The notes under the pieces are model-generated. The model saw only the letters and a list, made by a program, of their open reading frames with translations, was not told the DNA's origin and searched no databases. From positions 1 to 5,309 of the forward strand of contig CAIYPH010000428.1 of assembly GCA_903928045.1 (NCBI GenBank): a DNA stretch of 5,309 bases, given 5' to 3'. Positions 1-5,309 of the stretch are shown here, in pieces. This DNA comes from an uncultured Rhodospirillales bacterium (GTDB lineage Bacteria > Pseudomonadota > Alphaproteobacteria > Acetobacterales > Acetobacteraceae). Position numbers and translations under genes: made by a program. How positions within the stretch are numbered: the first letter of the stretch is position 1; each line of letters opens with the position of its first letter.

Positions 1-725
1 GCGCTCAGCACCTTGGTGATGGCGGCCTTCAGCCCCTCATGGGCATCCGAGGTGACCAGCTTGACGCCCCGCAGCCCGCGCCGGGCCAGGCTGCGCAGAA
101 ACTCCACCCAGAACGGCTCGGCCTCGCTGTGGCCCACAGTCATTCCAAGCACTTCGCGCCGGCCGTCGGTGTTGACGCCGACGGCGACGATCACCGCCAC
201 TGAGACGATGTGATGGTCGCGGCGGGCTTTCACGTAGGTGGCGTCGAGCCAGATATAGGGCCATTCGCCCTCGATCGGCCGGGTCAGGAAGGTCTGCACC
301 CGCTCGTCGATCTCGCCGCACAGGCGCGAGACCTGGCTCTTGCTGATCCCCTCCATCCCCATCGCCTTGACCAGGTCGTCCACCGAGCGGGTGGATATAC
401 CCTGGATGTAGGCCTCCTGGATGACAGCCGTCAGTGCCTTTTCGGCCATTCGCCGTGGCTCAAGGAAGGCCGGGAAGTAACTGCCACGCCGCAGTTTGGG
501 GATGCGGAGCTCAACGGTGCCGGCGCGGGTCTCCCAGTCACGGTCACGGTAGCCGTTGCGCTGGTTGCGCCGGGTCTCGCTGCGCTCGCCGTGGCTGGCC
601 CCGCACAGTTCGCTCGTCTCGAGCTGCATCAGGCGTTCGGCGGCAAAGCCGATCATTTCGCGCAAGAATGTCGCATCGGAGCCCTTCTCCAAAAGCGCGC
701 GAAGGGCGATCTTGTCATCGGTCAT
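1..725 (-). CDS. IS256-family transposase, partial (C-terminus beyond window)
   Basis: DDE transposase that cuts and moves its own IS element. I read the minus strand from the ATG at 725-723; 241 codons stay open to the left edge, against about 400 residues usual for the family. The N-terminus begins [15 protein letters not shown]. Family blocks follow: [32 protein letters not shown] (about residues 76-94), and the helix-turn-helix-like stretch [23 protein letters not shown]. The first catalytic Asp is D161 in [17 protein letters not shown]. The second is D227 in [15 protein letters not shown]. The catalytic Glu lies off the edge. The start is supported by a GAGGA Shine-Dalgarno (complement of 734-738) 8 nt upstream. 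The gene is transcribed away from the methyltransferase. No frameshift or stop is seen in the visible part, so it may be intact. Family assignment is firm; activity is unknown. Confidence 0.95.
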   Translation of the reverse strand, partial: MTDDKIALRALLEKGSDATFLREMIGFAAERLMQLETSELCGASHGERSETRRNQRNGYRDRDWETRAGTVELRIPKLRRGSYFPAFLEPRRMAEKALTAVIQEAYIQGISTRSVDDLVKAMGMEGISKSQVSRLCGEIDERVQTFLTRPIEGEWPYIWLDATYVKARRDHHIVSVAVIVAVGVNTDGRREVLGMTVGHSEAEPFWVEFLRSLARRGLRGVKLVTSDAHEGLKAAITKVLS

Positions 726-775
726 CGTGGTGGTCCTCGGGTGAGAGTTGCGTGTTGCAACCCAACCCTACCCAC

Positions 776-791
776 GGCCATCGCGATGGCC
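776..791. repeat. 16-bp perfect palindrome overlapping the hairpin arm
   Basis: GGCCATCGCGATGGCC is its own reverse complement with no central spacer. Its last four bases (788-791) are also the outer end of the large inverted repeat, so the two structures compete for the same GGCC. It is located 50 nt upstream of the transposase start. It could be a protein-binding site (transposase or host factor) or chance in GC-rich DNA. Confidence 0.7.
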
Positions 792-851
792 ACTGACTGG
801 CCTGCCTACGCCAGACTCGTGGCGGTCGCTCAGGCAGGCCAGTCAGTGGCC
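788..851. repeat. Perfect inverted repeat, 20-bp arms, 24-nt loop with nested stem
   Basis: The arms 788-807 (GGCCACTGACTGGCCTGCCT) and 832-851 are exact reverse complements. The 24-nt spacer carries a second smaller inverted repeat, CGCCA at 809-813 with TGGCG at 820-824. As RNA this would form a long, very stable hairpin. It lies between the presumed IS end and the transposase start, 62 nt before the ATG. Hairpins in this position in other insertion sequences limit transposase expression from outside transcription; that role here is inference. No T-run follows on either strand, so a simple intrinsic terminator is less likely. Confidence 0.85.
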
Positions 852-963
852 TCCTACACCACGGACGGGGACACCACCCGACCCGCCGCTCGGGCATCGC
901 GGCAGCCACGTCTCCATGGTATCGTCGACTCCCGATCCAAGCTCCGAGCGGAGCGAGCCAAAC

Positions 964-969
964 GAGGAG
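964..969 (+). promoter_or_regulatory. Ribosome binding site of the methyltransferase gene
   Basis: GAGGAG with 8 nt to the ATG at 978. An in-frame stop is not needed to fix the start, as this is the only start with a good site. The GMC and MBOAT genes use the same 8-nt spacing. Confidence 0.75.
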
Positions 970-977
970 CCCGCTGA

Positions 978-2060
978 ATGCCCCCCCACTTGGAGACGCT
1001 TGACACCATCGGCCTGCGCTGCGGGACCGACAAGTCGTCAGCATTGCACGACTATCTCCGCTTCTATGAAACATTCTTCGCGCCCCTCCGCCAGCAGCCG
1101 CTCTCCATTATCGAGATCGGTGTCTTCAACGGCGCCTCGTTGCGAACCTGGGAAGCATATTTCCCCCACGCCCGCATCCTCGGGGTCGATATCGACCCCG
1201 CCGCCCTCCGCCACGCCTCCTCACCGGTCGGCATCGTCATCGCCGACCAGTCAAACATCGAAGACCTCACCCGCATCGCCGTCGATCACGGCCCCTTCGA
1301 CATCGTGATCGAGGATGGCTCGCATCTCTGGAACCACCAGATCACCACACTCCGCGCCCTTTTCCCCTTCGTCGTCGATCGCGGCATGTACATCGTCGAG
1401 GATCTGCAGACCAATTATGGGGCAATGGCCGCGGATTTCCGCGGCGTCGCCACCACAAGCTGCGCCGAATATCTCAAATCCTGGGTGGACCTGCGGCTGG
1501 CGGATGACCAACTCGATATCGCCGCGGTCGAGGACCCGTTCCTGCGAACCTATGGGCGAAACGCGGATACCATCACCTTCTACCGCCGCGCCTGCCTCAT
1601 CCGCAAACACGCCCCCCGCCCGAACACCGCAACCACGGCCGGCCGGCCCATTCTCGGCCGCATCCAAGGCCGCAGCGTGCCGCTGGCAGTCCTCGCCCAT
1701 GCCAGTCAAATCGGCGACGTGACGGGCCGGGCCGGCATCGTGGACTTCATGGAGGGAAAAACCATCGAGGGAATCGCGATCACCGGCGCCGGCGACGACC
1801 TCGAGTATCGCGTGCGGCTCGACGACAACACCTGGAGCGACTGGGCGCGGAACGGCGCCTTTGCCGGCACCCGCGGGAAGTCCCGGCCACTAACCGGCTT
1901 CGCCGTGCGCCTCACCGACGAGGCAACGCCCGGCGCACACCTGCGCTGTGCCGGTCGGTTTCTCGGCACCGACACGCCAATCGAGGTCGCGCCAGGGCAG
2001 GAGTGCGTTGCGCCCGACTTTGGCGCGCTGTCCGGGATAGAGGTCGCCTTCGGTCGCTAG
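978..2060 (+). CDS. SAM-dependent O-methyltransferase (MycE/TylE-like) fused to ChW-like C-terminal domain
   Basis: This 360-residue protein has two parts. Residues 1-210 form a class I SAM methyltransferase. GTDKSS (16-21) with HDYLRFYE (24-31) is the lead-in typical of the MycE/TylE macrolide-sugar methyltransferase group. IEIGVFNGASLR (45-56) is the SAM-binding loop, GVDID (69-73) follows, then FDIVIEDGSH (107-116) and YIVEDL (138-143). D113, H116, E141 and D142 have the same spacing as the metal ligands and catalytic histidine I recall for MycE, so Mg-dependent O-methylation is likely; a sugar hydroxyl is a plausible acceptor but unproven. Residues 236-360 resemble degenerate ChW repeats: LAVLAHASQIGDV (236-248), LEYRVRLDDNTWSDW (275-289), AGTRGKSRPLTGFAVRL (296-312), and a weaker copy ending GALSGIEV. 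No signal peptide is seen. GAGGAG at 964-969, 8 nt before the ATG, supports the start. The gene is preceded by the IS end and converges on the division gene. Confidence 0.85.
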   Translation: MPPHLETLDTIGLRCGTDKSSALHDYLRFYETFFAPLRQQPLSIIEIGVFNGASLRTWEAYFPHARILGVDIDPAALRHASSPVGIVIADQSNIEDLTRIAVDHGPFDIVIEDGSHLWNHQITTLRALFPFVVDRGMYIVEDLQTNYGAMAADFRGVATTSCAEYLKSWVDLRLADDQLDIAAVEDPFLRTYGRNADTITFYRRACLIRKHAPRPNTATTAGRPILGRIQGRSVPLAVLAHASQIGDVTGRAGIVDFMEGKTIEGIAITGAGDDLEYRVRLDDNTWSDWARNGAFAGTRGKSRPLTGFAVRLTDEATPGAHLRCAGRFLGTDTPIEVAPGQECVAPDFGALSGIEVAFGR

Positions 2061-2064
2061 ACCG
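2051..2064. terminator. Small hairpin at the convergent gene junction, possible bidirectional terminator
   Basis: CGGTC (2051-2055), loop GCTA, GACCG (2060-2064). The stem includes the TAG stop of the methyltransferase and reaches to within 4 bp of the stop of the opposite gene (2068). A 5-bp stem with a tetraloop and no T-run is weak for an intrinsic terminator. Position between two convergent genes is the main argument. Confidence 0.3.
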
Positions 2065-2067
2065 CGC

Positions 2068-2397
2068 TCAGAACAGCCGCTGCCCCTGCGGATATGGCAC
2101 GATGATGTCGCGCGGCTCGGAGAGGTTCAGCATCGCGCGGGCCCGCTCATCCAGCGTATCGCTATCCACCCGTGACGCCCGCATCGCCGTCACCCGCCGC
2201 TCCCACGTCGCGAGATCCGTCTCGGCACGGACGAGTTCCGCCTTCGCCCGCTGCAGATCGAGCGCACGCTGGCTCGCCGTGTTCGTCCCGCGCTCGCCCT
2301 GCTGCGCCTGCCACATGAAATAGGCGACCAGCGACAGAAACACCGCCGGCAGCACGGCGGCCCGAGTCTGACGCTTGACGGTGCCGAGAAGGCTCAT
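2068..2397 (-). CDS. ftsB: FtsB/DivIC-like septum formation initiator protein
   Basis: A 109-residue bitopic inner-membrane protein with the FtsB/DivIC layout. There is a short basic N-terminus (KRQTR, 8-12), then one membrane segment at about 14-30 (AAVLPAVFLSLVAYFMW). Next comes a QGERG junction (33-37; the family often has NGDRG-like sequence here) and a periplasmic coiled coil at about 41-73 rich in Leu, Ala, Glu and Arg. The C-terminal family block DSDTLDERARAMLNLSEP (78-95) ends in a short tail with DIIVPYPQG. FtsB works with FtsL and FtsQ in the divisome to control septal peptidoglycan synthesis. Length is normal. The usual alphaproteobacterial neighbours that I recall (eno on one side, pyruvate dehydrogenase E1 alpha on the other) are absent: a convergent methyltransferase ends 7 bp from its stop and a divergent GMC gene lies upstream. 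An AGGA lies 12 nt before the ATG, a rather long spacing. Symbol given by family, not by synteny. Confidence 0.85.
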   Translation of the reverse strand: MSLLGTVKRQTRAAVLPAVFLSLVAYFMWQAQQGERGTNTASQRALDLQRAKAELVRAETDLATWERRVTAMRASRVDSDTLDERARAMLNLSEPRDIIVPYPQGQRLF

Positions 2398-2433
2398 ACG
2401 GCAGTCGATTCCTACAAATCCTGACGAATCATT

Positions 2434-2461
2434 AGTCTACAGCCATTTTTGAAGTTGTCAA
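2434..2461 (-). promoter_or_regulatory. Predicted sigma-70-type promoter for the ftsB-like gene
   Basis: On the minus strand, TTGACA (2461-2456) is a perfect -35 box. After a 16-bp spacer comes TAGACT (2439-2434), matching TATAAT at four of six positions. Transcription would begin near 2427, giving a leader of about 30 nt before the ATG at 2397. The surrounding DNA is far more AT-rich than the rest of the window. Confidence 0.6.
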
Positions 2462-2462
2462 A
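2448..2462. promoter_or_regulatory. Inverted repeat TTTGA-N5-TCAAA over the -35 box, possible operator
   Basis: TTTGA (2448-2452) and TCAAA (2458-2462) are reverse complements separated by AGTTG. The right half overlaps the -35 hexamer of the predicted leftward promoter, a location where a repressor would block RNA polymerase. The arms are short and AT-rich, so chance is possible. No regulator gene is in the window. Confidence 0.3.
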
Positions 2463-2535
2463 GCAAGAACGGGCACCACCGACTCGCCACGGCAATTGCC
2501 CTCCCCCAGCGACAATGGGAGGATCGACGGAAACC

Positions 2536-2541
2536 GAGGAG
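2536..2541 (+). promoter_or_regulatory. Ribosome binding site that fixes the GMC gene start
   Basis: GAGGAG with 8 nt to the ATG at 2550. It falls inside the longer frame opening from TTG at 2496 and favours the ATG at 2550, which also places the FAD-binding strand at the usual distance from the N-terminus. Confidence 0.8.
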
Positions 2542-2549
2542 TGCCCCCG

Positions 2550-4124
2550 ATGACGCTTACCAACGGACCATGGGATGTGATCGTGGTGGGTGCCGGCTCG
2601 GCCGGTTCCATCCTCGCTGCCCGCTTGTCCGAAGACCCGCGCCGCCGCGTCCTCCTCCTCGAAGCCGGGCGGGATTGGCGCGCCGGCGAGGCCCCACCGG
2701 CCATGCAGAGCGCCAACCCCCTCGCCATCATCCTGCCGCCCGACCTCCAGGCCCAATGGCAATGGCCCGGCCTGATGGCCGCCCGCACGCCGGCGCAACC
2801 GCCACGGCTCTACTGGCGCGGCCGCGGCCTCGGCGGCAGCTCGGCGGTCAACGCCCAGATCGCCATCCGCGGCGTCGCCGATGCCTTCGATGCCTGGGCC
2901 GAGGCGGGCTGCGAGGGCTGGTCCTTCGCCTCCGTCCTGCCGCATTTCCGCCGCATCGAGAACGACCCCGCCCCCGGCGACTGGCACGGCACCTCCGGCC
3001 CCGTCCCGGTCTATCACCCGCCGCGCGAGACCTGGGGCCCGATCGACCGCGCCCTCTGTGACGCCGCCCTCGCCGAGGGCTACCCCTGGAACCCCGACCT
3101 CAACGCCCCCACCGGCGAAGGCGTCTCCTGCTACCCCATCAACAGCCGCGGCCTGAAGCGCGTCTCAACCAACGAAGCCTTCCTCGAACCCGCGCGCGCC
3201 CGCCCCAACCTCACCATCCAAGGCGAGGCGCTGGTCGAGCGCGTCCTGCTGTCCGGCACCCGCGCCACCGGCGTACGCGTCGCCATCGCCGGCGCCCCGC
3301 CGGTCGATCTCACCGCCCGCGAAATCGTCCTCAGCGCCGGCGCGGTCCACTCCCCCGCGATCCTGTGGCGCTCCGGCCTCGGCCCCGCCGCCGCCCTGCG
3401 CGCCCTCGGCATCCCCGTGGCCCGCGACATGCCCGAGATCGGCGCCAATTTCCTCGAACACCCCATCGTGCGCGCAAGCATCGCCCTCCACCCCGCCCAC
3501 CGCCCAACCGACCCCGACACCCGCCACACCAACTGCAACGTCACCTATTCCTCCGGCCTCCCCGGCGGCTCCCATCGCGACATGATGTTCATCGGCTTCA
3601 ACCACCGCGGCTTCGGCCCCCACGGCGCCGACCCCGGCAGCATCGGCATCGGCGTCTTCGCCGCCCACTCCCGCGGCACCATCCGCCTCGCCAGCGCCAA
3701 CCCCGAAGCCGACCCCATCGTCGACTGCAACATGCTCGATGACCCCTCCGACCGCGCCCGCCTGCGCGACGGCGTCCGCCGCCTGGCCGCCCTCGTCGCC
3801 CAACCCGCAATCACCGGCATCGCCGAACACATCACCTTCGGCACCGCCGGCATCCCCGTCGCCACCGCCGCCACCCTGCCCCCCGACGAGCTCGACGCCC
3901 TGCTCCGCGCCGAAGCCGGTGACGCCCAACACGCCGCCGGCACCTGCCGCATGACCGCCTGGGAAGAACCCCGCGGCGTCACCAACCCCGACGGCACCGT
4001 CAAAGGCATCGACGGCCTGCGCGTCGCCGACGCCTCCATCATGCCGATGGATTGCCGCGCCAACACGCATTTCACCTGCATGATGATCGGCGAACACATC
4101 GCCGCGCGCATCAGGGCCGGCTAA
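2550..4124 (+). CDS. GMC-family FAD-dependent oxidoreductase (choline/alcohol dehydrogenase-like)
   Basis: A 524-residue flavoprotein of the glucose-methanol-choline family, expected to oxidise an alcohol or polyol to the aldehyde or ketone using bound FAD. WDVIVVGAGSAGSILAARL (8-26) is the Rossmann FAD-binding motif, with E38 in LLLEAG closing it. WRGRGLGGSSAVNAQIAIRG (89-108) is the first GMC signature, and GAVHSPAILWRSGLG (264-278) the second. The active-site pair is H461 in AQHAAGTCRM and H507 in CRANTHFTCMMIGE; the second site is His where choline oxidases often have Asn. DGLRVADASIMP (488-499) is also conserved. Length is typical and the protein is complete. No signal peptide or twin-arginine motif is seen, so it is probably cytoplasmic. 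The substrate cannot be told from sequence alone. The MBOAT gene begins 45 bp downstream on the same strand, suggesting an operon. The long opposite-strand frames over it are by-products of GC-rich codons. Confidence 0.93.
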   Translation: MTLTNGPWDVIVVGAGSAGSILAARLSEDPRRRVLLLEAGRDWRAGEAPPAMQSANPLAIILPPDLQAQWQWPGLMAARTPAQPPRLYWRGRGLGGSSAVNAQIAIRGVADAFDAWAEAGCEGWSFASVLPHFRRIENDPAPGDWHGTSGPVPVYHPPRETWGPIDRALCDAALAEGYPWNPDLNAPTGEGVSCYPINSRGLKRVSTNEAFLEPARARPNLTIQGEALVERVLLSGTRATGVRVAIAGAPPVDLTAREIVLSAGAVHSPAILWRSGLGPAAALRALGIPVARDMPEIGANFLEHPIVRASIALHPAHRPTDPDTRHTNCNVTYSSGLPGGSHRDMMFIGFNHRGFGPHGADPGSIGIGVFAAHSRGTIRLASANPEADPIVDCNMLDDPSDRARLRDGVRRLAALVAQPAITGIAEHITFGTAGIPVATAATLPPDELDALLRAEAGDAQHAAGTCRMTAWEEPRGVTNPDGTVKGIDGLRVADASIMPMDCRANTHFTCMMIGEHIAARIRAG

Positions 4125-4155
4125 GCCCATGCCAAGCGCCGTCCCGAACTAGCGC

Positions 4156-4161
4156 AGGAGG
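4156..4161 (+). promoter_or_regulatory. Ribosome binding site of the MBOAT gene
   Basis: AGGAGG, a full Shine-Dalgarno core, with 8 nt to the ATG at 4170. An in-frame GTG at 4164 is too close to the site to be used. The intervening 4125-4155 has no obvious terminator, which fits co-transcription with the GMC gene. Confidence 0.8.
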
Positions 4162-4169
4162 GCGTGGGA

Positions 4170-5309
4170 ATGCTGTTCAACTCCTACGCCTTCATCCTGC
4201 TGTTCCTGCCCGTCGCACTCGCCGGGCACGCGCTCGCCGCCCGCAACTTCCCTCGCGCCGCCACGCTGTGGCTCGCTCTGATGTCCCTCGTCTTCTACGC
4301 CGGCAACGGCCCCGCCCACACCGCCCTGTTGCTCGCCTCCGTCGCCGTGAACCACCGCCTCGGTCGCGCCCTCGCCCGAGGCGCCCCCCGCTGGCTGCTC
4401 CCCACCGGCGTCGCCGCCAACCTCGCCGTCCTCGGCTGGTTCAAATACGCCGCCTTCGCCGCCGAGACCCTCGGCCTCGCCACCATCCCCGCCGCCGCCG
4501 TGCGCGCCGCCCTGCCCATCGGCATCTCCTTCTACACCTTCACCCAGATCGCCTGGCTCGCCGATGCCGCCGCCGGCCGCGCCGGAAAAGCCAGCGCGCC
4601 CGACTACCTCCTCTTCGTCACCTGGTTCCCCCACCTCGTCGCCGGCCCCCTGCTCCACCATGGCGAAACCGTCCCGCAATTCCAGCGCCCCGGCTTCCGC
4701 CCCACCGCGGAAAGCATCGCCGTCGGCGCCAGCGTCTTCGCCATCGGCCTGTTCAAGAAAATCATCCTGGCCGATGAAATCGCCCCCATCGCCGACGACC
4801 TCTTCGCCCCCGGCGGCGCCGCCACCGCCGGCGCCGCCACCGCCTGGGCCGGCGCGCTGGCCTACACCTTCCAGCTCTACTTCGACTTCTCCGGCTACTC
4901 CGACATGGCCGCCGGCCTCTCTTGCATGTTCGGCGTCCGCCTCCCCGCCAATTTCGACAGCCCCTATCGCGCCACCTCCATCATCGAATTCTGGCGCCGC
5001 TGGCACATCTCCCTCTCCGCCTTCCTCCGCGCCTACGTCTACATCCCCCTTGGCGGCAACCGCGCCAGCCGCCCCCGCCAATACGCCAACCTCCTCGCCA
5101 CCCTGCTCCTCGCCGGCCTCTGGCACGGCGCGGGTTGGACCTTCATCGCCTGGGGCGCCCTGCATGGCGCCCTCCTCGCCCTCAACCACACCTGGCCCGC
5201 CCGCCCCCTCCCCCGCCCTTTCGCCTGGGCCGCCACCATGCTCGCCGTGATCGCCGGCTGGGTCCTCTTCCGCGCCCCCGATTTCGCCACCGCCGGCACC
5301 ATCTACGCC
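4170..5309 (+). CDS. MBOAT O-acyltransferase, AlgI/DltB-like, partial (C-terminus beyond window)
   Basis: Multi-pass inner-membrane acyltransferase; 380 codons are present and remain open at the right edge, against roughly 460-520 for the family. The start MLFNSYAFILLFLP is the usual AlgI-type N-terminus. Conserved blocks in order: GISFYTFTQIAWLAD (118-132), FPHLVAGPLLHH (153-164), VPQF (168-171), FKKIILAD, AYTFQLYFDFSGYSDMA (231-247), EFWRRWHISLSAFLRAYVYI (about 273-292) with PLGGNR (293-298), GLWHGAGWTF with H319, and GALHG with H332. The WHG histidine corresponds to the conserved active-site His of the family. AlgI-type proteins pass acetyl groups across the membrane for O-acetylation of exported polysaccharides such as alginate or cellulose; DltB handles D-alanine. 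Which substrate applies here is unknown. An AlgJ/AlgX-like or SGNH-type partner gene would be expected just downstream, outside the window. It sits 45 bp after the GMC gene. Confidence 0.93.
   Translation, partial: MLFNSYAFILLFLPVALAGHALAARNFPRAATLWLALMSLVFYAGNGPAHTALLLASVAVNHRLGRALARGAPRWLLPTGVAANLAVLGWFKYAAFAAETLGLATIPAAAVRAALPIGISFYTFTQIAWLADAAAGRAGKASAPDYLLFVTWFPHLVAGPLLHHGETVPQFQRPGFRPTAESIAVGASVFAIGLFKKIILADEIAPIADDLFAPGGAATAGAATAWAGALAYTFQLYFDFSGYSDMAAGLSCMFGVRLPANFDSPYRATSIIEFWRRWHISLSAFLRAYVYIPLGGNRASRPRQYANLLATLLLAGLWHGAGWTFIAWGALHGALLALNHTWPARPLPRPFAWAATMLAVIAGWVLFRAPDFATAGTIYA

Larger units (their letters stand above)
1..880 (-). mobile_element. IS256-family insertion sequence, partial (5' end of element)
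   Basis: The leftward transposase at 1-725 defines an IS256 (mutator-like) element whose 3' part is cut off by the left edge of the window. The outer boundary is an estimate. The region upstream of the transposase holds a 64-bp inverted-repeat structure (788-851) and then sequence at about 852-880 which, read on the minus strand, begins GGTGTCCCCGTCCGTGG. That position and character fit a terminal inverted repeat, but the other end is not present, so neither the repeat nor a target-site duplication can be confirmed. The true end could lie anywhere from about 850 to 900. Confidence 0.7.
2398..2549. other. Divergent intergenic region between ftsB-like gene and GMC gene
   Basis: It holds the leftward promoter and inverted repeat described separately. 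To the right are a 10-bp palindrome, GGCAATTGCC (2491-2500), and the GMC ribosome binding site. I could not find a convincing rightward -35/-10 pair for the GMC gene. An in-frame TTG at 2496 would extend the GMC protein by 18 residues, but it lacks a good ribosome binding site and adds no family sequence. Confidence 0.6.

Noticed and set aside
788..851. Large hairpin as a simple intrinsic terminator or a CRISPR repeat pair
   Set aside because: No T-run follows on either strand, and there is one inverted pair, not a series of direct repeats with spacers.
877..894. CCCGA-N8-TCGGG small inverted repeat near the presumed IS end
   Set aside because: Five-base GC-rich arms are expected by chance here, and it cannot be tied to a defined IS boundary.
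941..954. GCTCCGAGCGGAGC palindromic stretch before the methyltransferase ribosome binding site
   Set aside because: The possible stem is only five pairs with a four-base loop, common in such GC-rich DNA, and does not cover the ribosome binding site.
210..977. 255-codon plus-strand frame across the IS and its leader
   Set aside because: It lies antisense to the clear transposase and continues through the hairpin and the IS flank. Its sequence shows no family motifs and its end only happens to abut the methyltransferase ATG.
2496..2549. Longer GMC protein starting at TTG 2496
   Set aside because: A good GAGGAG lies 8 nt before the ATG at 2550, and the extra 18 residues are not a signal peptide or family sequence.
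3165..4130. 321-codon minus-strand frame over the GMC gene
   Set aside because: Its translation is an almost unbroken Gly/Ala/Val/Asp mixture, which is what the complement of C-ending codons yields. The plus strand has a full-length GMC protein with all signatures.
4052..4777. 241-codon plus-strand frame overlapping the GMC end and MBOAT start
   Set aside because: Arg/Pro-rich out-of-frame translation with no recognisable motif and no ribosome binding site.
4149..5189. 346-codon minus-strand frame over the MBOAT gene
   Set aside because: Gly/Glu/Ala-rich low-complexity translation antisense to a well-conserved MBOAT protein; a GC-content artefact.

Overview
The window is very GC-rich with strongly C/G-ending codons. 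Its gene content (an FtsB/DivIC-type protein of the alphaproteobacterial kind, an IS256-family transposase, a GMC oxidoreductase and an AlgI-type MBOAT protein) suggests an alphaproteobacterium. Acetobacteraceae or a related Rhodospirillales family is my best guess. That placement rests on recalled family resemblance, not on a marker gene.

Layout, left to right. (1) About 1-880 is the 5' portion of an IS256-family insertion sequence. Its transposase is read leftwards and leaves the window at base 1. Between the transposase start and the presumed IS end lies a large perfect inverted repeat (20-bp arms) with a 16-bp palindrome directly beside it. (2) 978-2060 (+) encodes a two-part protein. The N-terminal half is a metal-dependent SAM O-methyltransferase of the MycE/TylE-like type. 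The C-terminal half looks like degenerate ChW ('hydrophobic W') repeats. (3) 2068-2397 (-) is a small FtsB/DivIC-like division protein, convergent with the methyltransferase. (4) 2398-2549 is an unusually AT-rich intergenic region holding a good promoter for the division gene and an inverted repeat over its -35 box. (5) 2550-4124 (+) is a complete GMC-family flavoprotein oxidoreductase. (6) 4170-5309 (+) is the first 380 codons of an AlgI/DltB-like MBOAT O-acyltransferase that runs off the right edge.

How they may work together. The GMC and MBOAT genes are 45 bp apart on one strand and probably co-transcribed. The MBOAT protein points to O-acylation of an extracellular polysaccharide or other exported substrate. 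The methyltransferase could modify a sugar or glycoconjugate, but it is separated from the MBOAT gene by the oppositely oriented division gene, so a shared pathway is only a possibility. The insertion sequence sits just upstream of the methyltransferase and may have displaced its original promoter. I see no tRNA, rRNA, CRISPR array or clear defence system. The most unusual item is the methyltransferase/ChW-like fusion, followed by the palindromic structures in the IS leader.
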